Shown one piece after another: positions 15,748-25,125 of a stretch of 25,125 nt of DNA. Location: contig PWGH01000310.1 of the NCBI GenBank assembly GCA_003555285.1, positions 1-25,125 on the forward strand, in the 5' to 3' direction. A program made the translations under genes and the position numbers. The notes under the pieces were generated by a model. The model did no database searches and was not told where the DNA came from. It was given only the letters and a program-made list of their open reading frames with translations. Each line of letters starts with the position of its first letter. Position 1 is the stretch's first letter. Origin of the DNA: Thioalkalivibrio sp. (GTDB taxonomy: Bacteria > Pseudomonadota > Gammaproteobacteria > Ectothiorhodospirales > Ectothiorhodospiraceae).

Positions 15748-16164
15748 TCAGGCGCGGACGCGCACATCTTCTTCCTCATCCTCGTCCTCATCGCGGTCGG
15801 GGCGATCGTCACGCCGTCCCCGTGCCTTGGCGCTGTCTTCCTCCTCGCGCCCCTTGGCCAGTGCGGACGGCTCGGTCTCGGCCTTTTCCATCCGGACCAC
15901 CAGATGCCGCAGCACCGCATCGTTGAAGCGAAAGGCGCTGACCAGCTCCTCGATCGCCTCTTCACCGGCCTCCACGTTCATCAGCACGTAGTGGGCCTTG
16001 ACCAGCTTCTGGATCGGGTAGGCCAGCTGACGGCGCCCCCAGTCCTCCAGCCGGTGCACCACACCTTCCTGGGCCTCGACCAAGCCGCGATAGCGCTCGA
16101 TCATCCCGGCGACCTGCTCGCTCTGGTCCGGGTGCACCAGAAACACGACTTCATAATGACGCAT
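15748..16164 (-). CDS. rpsF: 30S ribosomal protein S6 with a long charged C-terminal tail
   Basis: The N-terminal 100 residues are a standard S6 fold: [18 protein letters not shown], then [27 protein letters not shown] and the C-terminal strand [11 protein letters not shown]. About 35 further residues follow, alternating acidic and basic and ending [14 protein letters not shown]. In E. coli the S6 tail is the target of glutamate addition by RimK; whether this tail is modified is unknown. S6 binds 16S rRNA with S18, encoded next. The ATG at 16164 has AGGAG (16177-16173 on the minus strand) 8 bases upstream. The 302-base gap upstream contains a candidate promoter, a leader hairpin and a repeat element. 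Confidence 0.97.
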   Translation of the reverse strand: MRHYEVVFLVHPDQSEQVAGMIERYRGLVEAQEGVVHRLEDWGRRQLAYPIQKLVKAHYVLMNVEAGEEAIEELVSAFRFNDAVLRHLVVRMEKAETEPSALAKGREEEDSAKARGRRDDRPDRDEDEDEEEDVRVRA

Positions 16165-16174
16165 GCGTCCTACT

Positions 16175-16221
16175 CCTCACGGGGTAACCGCCTCCCGTCC
16201 GGGCGAAACCCGTCGGTGAGG
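16175..16221 (-). promoter_or_regulatory. Candidate S6:S18 autoregulatory leader over the rpsF ribosome binding site
   Basis: On the minus strand, CCTCAC (16221-16216) can pair with GTGAGG (16180-16175), which covers three bases of the rpsF AGGAG. Between them is a small hairpin (CGGG and CCCG, 16212-16209 with 16203-16200), and a CCG follows closely after the first strand. S6:S18-binding mRNA leaders with a CCG near the binding site are known upstream of rpsF in many bacteria; assigning this one is inference. Confidence 0.35.
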
Positions 16222-16256
16222 CAAGGGCTCGCCGAAGATGGCGAGAAAAGCCGGTA

Positions 16257-16285
16257 AGCATAGGCGAAGCGGCCGTGCAACACAA
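16257..16285 (-). promoter_or_regulatory. Weak candidate promoter for the rpsF operon
   Basis: On the minus strand TTGTGT (16285-16280) and TATGCT (16262-16257) are separated by 17 bases, 93 bases upstream of the rpsF ATG. Only the TTG and the TAT..T positions match the sigma-70 consensus well. It is listed because the operon needs a promoter between the repeat element and rpsF if it is not simply read through from rlmB. Confidence 0.3.
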
Positions 16286-16322
16286 GCCAAAACCACCAAG
16301 CCAAGCGCCGAGCGCGCCAGAC

Positions 16323-16459
16323 GTAGGGTGGGCCAAGCGCAGCGGGCCCACCAGAGGGAACCCATGAATCCGTGTCGGTGCCCGAGCCGGACGGGGTGCG
16401 CCCACCGGCGCTTGGCCCGGTGGCCGTAGGGTGGGCCCGCTGCGCTTGGCCCACCCTAC
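16323..16459. repeat. Repeat element with perfect 30-bp inverted ends, degraded interior
   Basis: The ends 16323-16352 and 16430-16459 are perfect reverse complements over 30 bases and equal the end sequence of the 151-bp units. The 77-base interior keeps a relic of the 151-bp unit's linker and first arm (GTGCCCGAGCC...GGGGTGCGCCC, about 16378-16403), but the two-hairpin core and second arm are missing. It lies between the rlmB stop (16467) and the rpsF leader. Confidence 0.85.
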
Positions 16460-16466
16460 GGCCACC

Positions 16467-17201
16467 TTACCGCCTCTGGCGGACGGCTTCGAAGAGGGCG
16501 ATGCCGGCGGCTACCGAGACGTTCAGGCTGGCTACGCTGCCAGCCATCGGGATGGCGGCGACCTGGTCGCAGGTCTCGCGGGTCAGCCGGCGCAGGCCGC
16601 TGCCCTCGGCGCCCAACACCAGTACCGTCGGCAGGCGCAGATCGACGTCATAGAGGCGCGTCGGCGTTTCGCCGTCGAGCCCGATCACCCAGACGCCCTG
16701 GTCACGCAGGTGTCTCAGGGTGCGCGCCAGATTGGCGACCGCGATCAACGGCACGCTCTCCGCGGCGCCGGAGGCGGTCTTCACCGCCGCGGGCGTCAGC
16801 GCGGCACTGTGATCCCGCGGCACGATGACCGCCGCGGCACCCGCCGCATCGGCGCTGCGCAGGCAGGCCCCCAGATTATGCGGATCGGTGACCCCATCGA
16901 GGGCGAGGAACAGCGTACGTCCCGCCTGCACGAGATCATCGAGGCTCGCCTCGTTCGGGCGCGGCCGCGGGCGGGTCCAGGCAACCACGCCCTGATGGTG
17001 CAATTCATCATGACCGCGCTCCAGGCGCTGGCGCTGCACGCGCTCCACGCTGATCCCCAAGGTCTCGGCGCGTGTGACGAGGGCCGCCAGACGCGTGTCC
17101 GCCGCATCAGCGGCGGCCTGGATGCGCTTGATCCGCTCGGGGGCGTGGGTCAGCAGCGATTCGACCGCGTGCAGGCCGCCCACGACCTCCTCACGGCTCA
17201 C
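16467..17201 (-). CDS. rlmB: 23S rRNA (guanosine-2'-O)-methyltransferase RlmB (SpoU/TrmH family)
   Basis: RlmB methylates the ribose of G2251 in the 23S rRNA P loop. The 244-residue protein has an N-terminal substrate-binding domain (VVGGLHAVESLL) and the trefoil-knot methyltransferase domain. The SPOUT motifs are clear: DPHNLGACLRSADAAGA, then LVLGAEGSGL and SLNVSVAAGIALFEA. The GTG start at 17201 overlaps the rnr stop (GTGA), the classic rnr-rlmB pair. Its stop is followed within 8 bases by a palindromic repeat that separates it from rpsF. Confidence 0.96.
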   Translation of the reverse strand: MSREEVVGGLHAVESLLTHAPERIKRIQAAADAADTRLAALVTRAETLGISVERVQRQRLERGHDELHHQGVVAWTRPRPRPNEASLDDLVQAGRTLFLALDGVTDPHNLGACLRSADAAGAAAVIVPRDHSAALTPAAVKTASGAAESVPLIAVANLARTLRHLRDQGVWVIGLDGETPTRLYDVDLRLPTVLVLGAEGSGLRRLTRETCDQVAAIPMAGSVASLNVSVAAGIALFEAVRQRR

Positions 17202-20161
17202 GACGAACGTCGCCGCCGACTGGAACGGCGGCGGCCGGTGGCGGGCTCATCCCCCGTCGTCGACCCAGTGGCTTCGGACCCTGTGGCGTCGGACTCGGCA
17301 GCCTCGGGCCCGCCGTTTTCGGAGCCAGCAGCCGTGGACGCAGCAGCATCGGACTCGGCGGCCTTGGACTTGGCAGCTTCGGACTCAGCAGCTTCGGACG
17401 GCGTGGTTTCGGAGGCCGTCACCTCGGACGCCGCGGATTCGGGCTTCGGGCGCTTGGGTGGCGGAGCACCGTCGCGGGTCTTGACCGATGGCTGGATCAG
17501 CAGGGCCACCTCGCCGACCGGTTGGGTGCGCCGACGACGGCGGCGCGGCGGCTCCATGGGTGACAACGCCTCCTGCGCATCCTCCGACTCTGCCGTCCTG
17601 GACGCCGGGGGCTTGCCCGGCGTCTTGCCCGCTGCCCGGCGCTGGCGTCGCGGGGCCTCGTCGGGAAACGCCTCCGGCGTCTCCGGCAGTTCCGGTTCCT
17701 CGGGCTCTTCCTGCCGCACGGCGGTCTCGGGCGCGGCCGTGCGTCCACGCCGCGATGGGGACGCGGGCACCGGCCTCGACGCCCTGGAAGGTGCCGCCAC
17801 GTCGGCATCGTCGTCCACCTCCAGCGACCCCGGCTCCGAAGCCGGCGCCCCACGGCGCTTGCGGCGCTTGGGCTTGCGGCCGTCCGCGCGGCCATCCCCG
17901 CGGGTGCTCGCCTCGGGCGCACGCGGGGCCCCAGCGGCCCGATCGGGCCGCCGCTTCGATGCGCCGGGTGCCGCGGCCTCGCCATCGACCAGGGCCAGAT
18001 CGATCTTGCGGTCATCGAGGCTCACGCGAATGACCTGCACCTGCAGACGATCGCCGATGCGGAAGGTTCGGCCGCCGCGCTCGCCGGTGAGGCGATGGCG
18101 GATCGGATCGAAGTGGTAGAAATCGTTGTCCAGACTGGTGACATGCACCAGACCATCGATGAAGACATCGACGATTTCCACGAACAGCCCGAACCCGGTG
18201 ACCCCGGAAACCACGCCCTCGAAGACGTCGCCGACCTTGTCCTGCATGTACTCGGCCTTCAGCCACGCCACCGCGTCGCGGGTGGCGTCGTCGGCGCGCC
18301 GCTCGGCCATCGAGCAATGCTCGCCCAGGATCTCCATGTCGTGGTGCGAATAGGCAAAGCCCGAAACCTTGCCGGCGCGCAGCATGTGACGGATGCCGCG
18401 ATGGACCAGCAAGTCGGGATAACGCCGGATCGGCGAGGTGAAGTGCGCGTAATCGCCCAGCGCCAGGCCAAAATGGCCCGTGAGGCCCGGCCCGTAAACG
18501 GCCTGACTGAGCGAACGCAGCACCACGGTCTGGATCAACTGCTTGTCCGGGCGCTCGGCGGCAGCCCGCAGCACCGCCGCATACTGTGCCGGTGTCGGGG
18601 CGTCGCCCCCCTCCAGCACCAGGCCGACGCCGGACAGAAAGTCGCGCAGATCGTCGATCTTGGCCGCCGGCGGCTGTTCATGGATCCGGTACAGCGCCGG
18701 GACCTTGTGCTTCTTCAAGAACTTGGCCGCCGAGACGTTGGCGGCGATCATGCACTCCTCCACGATGCGGTGGGCGTCGGTACGCTCCACCGGAACGATG
18801 CGCTGGATCTTGCGATCCAGACCGAATTCGATGCGGGTCTCGGTGGAATCGAAGTCGATCGCACCGCGGCGATTGCGCGCCGCGTGTAACACGCGAAACA
18901 CCGCGTGCAGTTGCTCCAGGTGCGGCACAACGGCCTGGTACTGTTCGCGCAGTGCCGGATCACCGTCGATCAGCATCGCGGCCACCTGGGTGTAGGTCAG
19001 ACGCGCGTGCGAGCGCATCACCCCCTCGTGGAACCGGAAACTGCGCAGCGCGCCGCGCTTTCCGATCTCCATCTCGCAGACCATGCACAGCCGTTCCACG
19101 TCCGGATTCAGCGAGCACAGGCCGTTCGACAGCACCTCTGGCAGCATCGGAATCACCTGATTCGGAAAGTACACCGAGGTACCCCGGGTCCGCGCCTCTT
19201 GATCCAGAGCCTCGTCCTTCGCCACATAATGAGAGACATCGGCGATTGCGACCCAAAGCCGCCAGCCACCCGCGGTCTCTTCGCAGAACAGTGCATCGTC
19301 GAAATCGCGGGAATCGGCGCCGTCGATCGTGACCAGCGGCTTGTTGCGCAAGTCCAGGCGCTCCTTGCGCGCTGCGGCCGGGACCGTGGTGGCGAAGCTG
19401 TCCGCAGCGACCGTGACCGCATCGGGCCACTGGAACGGCAGGCCGTGGGCACGGATCGCGATGTCGATCTCCATCCCCGGCGCCATGTGCTCGCCGAGCA
19501 CCTCGACCACCTCGCCACGCAGCCGCGCCTTGCGCGAGGCCTGCTCGCGAATGCGCACCACGACGATCTGGTCGTCGCCGGCATCGCCCAGGCCGTCCGG
19601 CGGAATCAGGATGTCATGGGTGATCCGTTTGTTGTCCGGCGTCAGCACGCCGACCCCGTCCTCCACGCGCAGGCGACCTACCACCTGCTCGCTGCCGCGC
19701 TCGAGCACCTCGACCAGGCCGCCCTCGCGCCGGCCCCGATGGTCGACCCCCATCACCCGTCCAAGAACGCGATCCCCATGCAGGACACCCCGCATCTGCC
19801 GCGGCGACAGGAACAGATCGCCGCTCTGGTCATCCGGGACCAGAAAGCCGAAGCCGTCCGGATGACCGATGACTCGACCGCGGATCAGGTCCGCCTGTTC
19901 GACCGGCAGGTAGGACCCGCGACGATTGCAAAGAATCTGCCCATCGCGTTCCATCGCGCGCAGACGACGGCGCAGGGCCTCGGTGCGCTCGTCGGTTTCG
20001 ATGTTCACACGCTCGGCGATCTCGTCGAAGCTCAGTGGATTCCCGGCCTCGACCAGGCACTCCAGGATCAACTCGCGACTGGCGATGGGGTTTTCGTAGC
20101 GCTGTGCCTCGCGCTCGAAATTGGGATCGACCGGCGGCTGGTTGCTGCGTTTTCTGGGCAT
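17198..20161 (-). CDS. rnr: Ribonuclease R with an extended low-complexity C-terminus
   Basis: This 3'-5' exoribonuclease degrades structured RNA. The 987-residue product has an N-terminal winged-helix domain (about 28-88), cold-shock domains (about 90-240), the RNB catalytic domain with Asp280, Asp286, Asp288 and Asp289 in TIDGADSRDFDDALF, and an S1 domain (about 641-725). E. coli RNase R has 813 residues. Here about 260 residues follow S1: a basic Arg/Lys/Pro-rich stretch, an acidic Pro/Glu stretch, then twelve serine-led pentapeptides (912-971), ending GRRRSSRRRRSS. Basic tails in RNase R aid RNA binding and unwinding; the pentad region has no assigned role. The ATG at 20161 is supported by the domain start; its ribosome binding site (AGTGA) is weak. 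rlmB overlaps the stop. Confidence 0.97.
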   Translation of the reverse strand: MPRKRSNQPPVDPNFEREAQRYENPIASRELILECLVEAGNPLSFDEIAERVNIETDERTEALRRRLRAMERDGQILCNRRGSYLPVEQADLIRGRVIGHPDGFGFLVPDDQSGDLFLSPRQMRGVLHGDRVLGRVMGVDHRGRREGGLVEVLERGSEQVVGRLRVEDGVGVLTPDNKRITHDILIPPDGLGDAGDDQIVVVRIREQASRKARLRGEVVEVLGEHMAPGMEIDIAIRAHGLPFQWPDAVTVAADSFATTVPAAARKERLDLRNKPLVTIDGADSRDFDDALFCEETAGGWRLWVAIADVSHYVAKDEALDQEARTRGTSVYFPNQVIPMLPEVLSNGLCSLNPDVERLCMVCEMEIGKRGALRSFRFHEGVMRSHARLTYTQVAAMLIDGDPALREQYQAVVPHLEQLHAVFRVLHAARNRRGAIDFDSTETRIEFGLDRKIQRIVPVERTDAHRIVEECMIAANVSAAKFLKKHKVPALYRIHEQPPAAKIDDLRDFLSGVGLVLEGGDAPTPAQYAAVLRAAAERPDKQLIQTVVLRSLSQAVYGPGLTGHFGLALGDYAHFTSPIRRYPDLLVHRGIRHMLRAGKVSGFAYSHHDMEILGEHCSMAERRADDATRDAVAWLKAEYMQDKVGDVFEGVVSGVTGFGLFVEIVDVFIDGLVHVTSLDNDFYHFDPIRHRLTGERGGRTFRIGDRLQVQVIRVSLDDRKIDLALVDGEAAAPGASKRRPDRAAGAPRAPEASTRGDGRADGRKPKRRKRRGAPASEPGSLEVDDDADVAAPSRASRPVPASPSRRGRTAAPETAVRQEEPEEPELPETPEAFPDEAPRRQRRAAGKTPGKPPASRTAESEDAQEALSPMEPPRRRRRRTQPVGEVALLIQPSVKTRDGAPPPKRPKPESAASEVTASETTPSEAAESEAAKSKAAESDAAASTAAGSENGGPEAAESDATGSEATGSTTGDEPATGRRRSSRRRRSS
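17249..17428 (-). repeat. Twelve in-phase 15-bp units in the rnr tail (serine-led pentapeptides)
   Basis: Codons 912-971 of rnr read as twelve successive pentads, eleven beginning with Ser: SEVTA, SETTP, SEAAE, SEAAK, SKAAE, SDAAA, STAAG, SENGG, PEAAE, SDATG, SEATG, STTGD. At DNA level the 15-bp units are imperfect. The period suggests expansion by slippage or unequal recombination. Confidence 0.85.
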
Positions 20162-20230
20162 TCACTTCACTCGTTGTCGATGCCCCTGGGCGTTCAGCGG
20201 ACTTTTTACGGTCCAGGGCATGCAGATGGA

Positions 20231-20259
20231 TTGACACGTCCGGCGTAGGACTCTATATT
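20231..20259 (+). promoter_or_regulatory. Strong sigma-70 promoter for tRNA-Leu
   Basis: TTGACA (20231-20236) is a perfect -35 box, separated by 17 bases from TATATT (20254-20259), a 5 of 6 match to the -10 consensus. The next bases are GCGCGC, a GC-rich discriminator typical of stable-RNA promoters under stringent control. Transcription should start near 20266, leaving a leader of about 33 bases before the tRNA. A GGACC-GAAA-GGTCC hairpin (20278-20291) lies in that leader. Confidence 0.85.
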
Positions 20260-20298
20260 GCGCGCTCCTGAAGCGCAGGACCGAAAGGTCCATCTCAT

Positions 20299-20385
20299 GC
20301 CGAGGTGGCGGAATTGGTAGACGCGCTAGCTTCAGGTGCTAGTGAGCGTAAGCTCGTGGAGGTTCAAGTCCTCTCCTCGGCACCA
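20299..20385 (+). tRNA. tRNA-Leu, anticodon CAG (decodes CUG)
   Basis: The acceptor stem pairs GCCGAGG (20299-20305) with CCTCGGC (20375-20381), followed by an encoded ACCA (20382-20385). The anticodon stem CTAGC/GCTAG (20326-20330, 20338-20342) closes the loop TTCAGGT, giving anticodon CAG at 20333-20335. A long variable arm (GAGC-gtaa-GCTC) and the GGTTCAAGTCC T-loop complete a class II leucine tRNA of 87 bases. It is on the + strand, opposite to its neighbours purA and rnr. Confidence 0.97.
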
Positions 20386-20408
20386 CTTCAGTTCTATTGA
20401 ATTTCTGA

Positions 20409-20439
20409 ACGCCGCATCCGAATACGGTGCGGCGTTTTT
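20409..20439 (+). terminator. Rho-independent terminator after tRNA-Leu
   Basis: ACGCCGCA (20409-20416) pairs with TGCGGCGT (20428-20435), extended inside by CCG/CGG around AATA with one bulged T, and ends in five T residues (20435-20439). It lies 23 bases after the tRNA. Between it and the purA stop (20579) there are two further perfect 7-bp stems without T-runs: GGCCGGC/GCCGGCC at 20444-20462 and CCTGTGG/CCACAGG at 20531-20554. These may mark the end of the purA transcript on the other strand. Confidence 0.85.
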
Positions 20440-20578
20440 GCGTGGCCGGCGGGTAGCCGGCCCCTGATCGATCCGTACACCGTGACCCATGGACCGGCCA
20501 TCGGCGCGCCGGCGGCCGCCCGACGCGCAACCTGTGGCGCAGGGAACCCACAGGGTCCCCGCCGCCGCAACGTGGCCG

Positions 20579-23058
<2,480 letters not shown>

Positions 23059-23079
23059 TTTTCCTGTATCAACGGGGCT

Positions 23080-23304
23080 TCACCCACGGGGGGGGGTTCG
23101 CCAACGAGCTTGTCCCCGGGCCATCGACCATCCGTGCACCCGGGTCAGCAGTGCGAGCCCGAGCACCGCGGCGATCAGCCCGAGCCGCCGCAGGCTTCCC
23201 GTCGGCAAACAGGCGACCTCCAACCGGTACGCCCGATAACGATGCGGCACCAGGAACGATAAAATCCCCTCAAAAACAAGCAGCAGCGCGAGCGCTGCTG
23301 CCAA
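23080..23304 (-). CDS. DUF2065 family small membrane protein
   Basis: The 74-residue protein has two hydrophobic segments (ALALLLVFEGILSFLVP and RLGLIAAVLGLALLTRVHG) separated by a short basic loop. This is the DUF2065 pattern seen between hflC and hisZ in many gammaproteobacteria; its function is unknown. No ATG or GTG precedes the conserved start in this frame, so a TTG at 23304 is used. Relatives have a few more N-terminal residues, so initiation may be at another non-standard codon a little upstream, close to the hflC stop. The last codons contain nine consecutive C residues on the coding strand (23088-23096). Confidence 0.8.
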   Translation of the reverse strand: MAAALALLLVFEGILSFLVPHRYRAYRLEVACLPTGSLRRLGLIAAVLGLALLTRVHGWSMARGQARWRTPPRG

Positions 23305-23330
23305 ATCCGACGTTAGGACTCCGGTCGCCG

Positions 23331-24221
23331 TCAGCGAGTGGACGGAACGGAATTCATTTCCATCGTCGCGGCCGGGTTCTTGAAGTAACGGAAGAACTCG
23401 GAATCCTGATTCATCACGAAGGTATTGCGATCCCCGGTCATCGAGTTGCGATAGGCGAGCAGACTGCGGTAGAAACCGAAGAACGACTCATCCTCGCCAA
23501 AGGCCAGACCCAGAATCTCCGTGGCCTGCGCATCCCCGGCACCGCGGATTTCCTCGGATTCCCGATAGGCGTTCGCCAGGATCACCGTCCGGTCACGATC
23601 GGCGCGGGACCGAATCCGTTCCCCAGCCTCCTGACCACGGGCCCGGAAGTCCTGCGCCACCCGCTGACGCTCGGCGCGCATGCGATCATACACCGATTCC
23701 GAGACCTCGTCCGGCAGGTCGATCCGGCGGATGCGCACATCGACCAGGGTCACCCCCAGTGCACGCGCCGTCTCCAGGGCCTCCTGGCGCACCGCACCCA
23801 TGATGGTCACCCGCTCACCAGACACCACCTCGGCCAGTTCGTAGCGGGCGAACTCGTTGCGCATCCCATCGCGCAGGATCTGCGCCAAGCGCTCCTCGGC
23901 GTTGCGTTCGTCACCGCGGGTGGCGCGGTAGAACTGGCCAACGTCCTCAATCCGCCACTTGGCGTAGAAGTCGACGATGACGTTCTTGGCCTCACTGGTC
24001 AGAAACCGATCCGGCGGGATGTTGAGCGTCATGATGCGGGCGTCGAAGAAGCGCGCGTTGTTGATCAGGGGGAACTTGAGGTGCAGTCCCGGTTCCACAT
24101 CGACCTTGCGGATTTCGCCGAGCGAGAACAGGATCACCCGCTCACGTTCGTCCACCGTATAGGTCGACATGGCAATGACGATGGCCGCGACGACGGCCAC
24201 GATTCCTGCGATGCGAAACAT
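23331..24221 (-). CDS. hflC: HflC, subunit of the HflKC membrane complex
   Basis: HflC and HflK form a large SPFH/band-7 cage in the inner membrane around FtsH and modulate its proteolysis. The 296-residue protein has one N-terminal membrane segment (about residues 4-20, IAGIVAVVAAIVIAM), the SPFH domain (TVDERERVILFSLGEI through WRIEDVGQFYRAT), and a charged helical region (RMRAERQRVAQDFRARGQEAGERIRS). The conserved DRNTFVMNQDSEFFRYF marks the C-terminus. The hflK stop and hflC start share one base (TAATG), indicating tight coupling. Confidence 0.97.
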   Translation of the reverse strand: MFRIAGIVAVVAAIVIAMSTYTVDERERVILFSLGEIRKVDVEPGLHLKFPLINNARFFDARIMTLNIPPDRFLTSEAKNVIVDFYAKWRIEDVGQFYRATRGDERNAEERLAQILRDGMRNEFARYELAEVVSGERVTIMGAVRQEALETARALGVTLVDVRIRRIDLPDEVSESVYDRMRAERQRVAQDFRARGQEAGERIRSRADRDRTVILANAYRESEEIRGAGDAQATEILGLAFGEDESFFGFYRSLLAYRNSMTGDRNTFVMNQDSEFFRYFKNPAATMEMNSVPSTR

Positions 24222-25125
24222 TAACGTACCTCCCGCGAACGCGGATCAGGCCGCGTGCCGCTTGGGCGATTCATGGAACTGCTGGGCGTGCTGACGCCAA
24301 AGGCGTTGCGGGATCCCAGCGGCTGCGGTTCGCCACTGGTGGCGGCCGTGGTGCCTCCACCGCGCAGGATCTGGTCCAGCGGCAGCATCATCAGATTGTT
24401 GCCGGATTCGATATCCAGCATGATCTTGTTGGTGTCCTGGAACACGGCCTCGATCGTCTCGATGTACAGGCGCTCCCGGGTGACGCTCGGGGCGACCCTG
24501 TACTCGGCCAGCAACTGGCTGAAGCGCGAGGCGTCACCCGTTGCGCGGGCGATGGTCTGGTCCCGATAGCCCTCGGCTTCTTCCAGGATACGCGCCGCCT
24601 GACCACGAGCCCGTGGAATCAGACCATTGGCATAGGCCTCGGCCTCGTTGCGAAAACGGGCCTCGTCCTCACGGGCGCGGATCGCGTCAGCAAAGGACTC
24701 CTGCACCGGCTCGGGCGGCTGGGCCTGCTGCATCGACACCGCGGTCACGATGATGCCGGCGCCGAAGGAGTCGAGCGCGTTCTGCAGGTTTTCGCGGGCT
24801 GTGACGGCAATGTCGCCGCGGCCTTCACCGAGGATGAAGTCCAGGTTGCTCTTGCCGACCCGCTCGCGGATGGCCGATTCCATCACCTGTTGCACGGTGG
24901 CATCGGGATTACGGACGTTGAACTTGAAATCGACCAGATCCAGCACGCGGTACTGCACCGCGATGTCGACGTCGATGATGTTCTCGTCGGCGGTCAGCAT
25001 CAGGGCGCGATTCTGCAGCGTCCGGATGTTGTCGACGTTCTCGACCTCGACGGTTTCGAAGGGATACGGCAGGTGCCAGTGCGGCCCCGGCGGCGAAACC
25101 TTCTGGAAAGCCCCGAAACGCAGCA
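24221..25125 (-). CDS. hflK: HflK, subunit of the HflKC membrane complex (N-terminus outside window)
   Basis: The frame is open to the right edge of the window and reads LRFGAFQKVSPPGPHWHLPYP upstream of the first internal ATG (25000), so the gene is truncated at its 5' end and the membrane segment lies outside. The visible part has the SPFH domain (ENVDNIRTLQNRALMLTADE, VDIAVQYRV, NPDATVQQVMESAIRERVGK) and the helical region typical of HflK (FRNEAEAYANGLIPRARGQA, RFSQLLAEYRVAPSVTRERLY). It ends with LDQIL and a low-complexity Gly/Ser/Thr/Pro/Arg tail. It forms the HflKC-FtsH complex with the adjacent hflC. hflX and hfq would be expected upstream. Confidence 0.96.
   Translation of the reverse strand, partial: LRFGAFQKVSPPGPHWHLPYPFETVEVENVDNIRTLQNRALMLTADENIIDVDIAVQYRVLDLVDFKFNVRNPDATVQQVMESAIRERVGKSNLDFILGEGRGDIAVTARENLQNALDSFGAGIIVTAVSMQQAQPPEPVQESFADAIRAREDEARFRNEAEAYANGLIPRARGQAARILEEAEGYRDQTIARATGDASRFSQLLAEYRVAPSVTRERLYIETIEAVFQDTNKIMLDIESGNNLMMLPLDQILRGGGTTAATSGEPQPLGSRNAFGVSTPSSSMNRPSGTRPDPRSREVR

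Noticed and set aside
16431..18119. 562-codon + strand open frame across rlmB and the rnr tail
   Set aside because: It is antisense to two well-supported genes; its Ser/Ala-rich stretch merely mirrors the rnr pentad array.

Overview
The window is a GC-rich chromosomal segment of a gammaproteobacterium. Gene order matches, from memory, two conserved pseudomonad/Chromatiales blocks: (mucD)-lepA-lepB-DUF4845-rnc-era-recO-pdxJ-acpS and hflK-hflC-DUF2065-hisZ-purA / tRNA-Leu / rnr-rlmB-rpsF-rpsR-DUF2232-rplI-dnaB-alr. A purple-sulfur or Ectothiorhodospira-type lineage is a reasonable guess, but genus cannot be read from these genes. No plasmid, phage or transposase gene is visible. Nearly all of the window is core housekeeping sequence.

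Layout. Bases 1-7610 (+ strand) hold the end of a DegP/MucD-type periplasmic protease, a small glutaredoxin-like protein, and a tightly packed run for translation (lepA), secretion (lepB), RNA processing and ribosome assembly (rnc, era), repair (recO), vitamin B6 (pdxJ) and acyl-carrier-protein activation (acpS). A 533-base gene-free stretch full of palindromic repeats follows. Then comes a second + strand operon, 8144-11171, with cysM, a PolB-like 3'-5' exonuclease and rlmD joined by 4-base stop/start overlaps. A repeat-filled convergent gap (11172-11403) separates it from the minus-strand half.

The minus-strand half reads from right to left: hflK-hflC-DUF2065-hisZ-purA, then rnr-rlmB, then rpsF-rpsR-DUF2232-rplI-dnaB-alr. 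A tRNA-Leu(CAG) gene with a near-consensus promoter and its own terminator lies on the + strand between purA and rnr.

What is out of the ordinary is mostly non-coding. (1) A 151-bp unit occurs twice in opposite orientations, about 95% identical. It can fold into a long stem closed by two hairpins, and it carries a compensated base-pair change between the copies. (2) Its 30-bp end sequence also forms two further hairpins, one a perfect inverted repeat. (3) An unrelated 70-bp repeat supplies the last codons and stop of acpS. (4) RNase R has a tail of twelve in-phase serine-led pentapeptides. (5) The rpsF leader can fold over its own ribosome binding site. I see no new multi-gene system; the repeat family is the best candidate for something undescribed.
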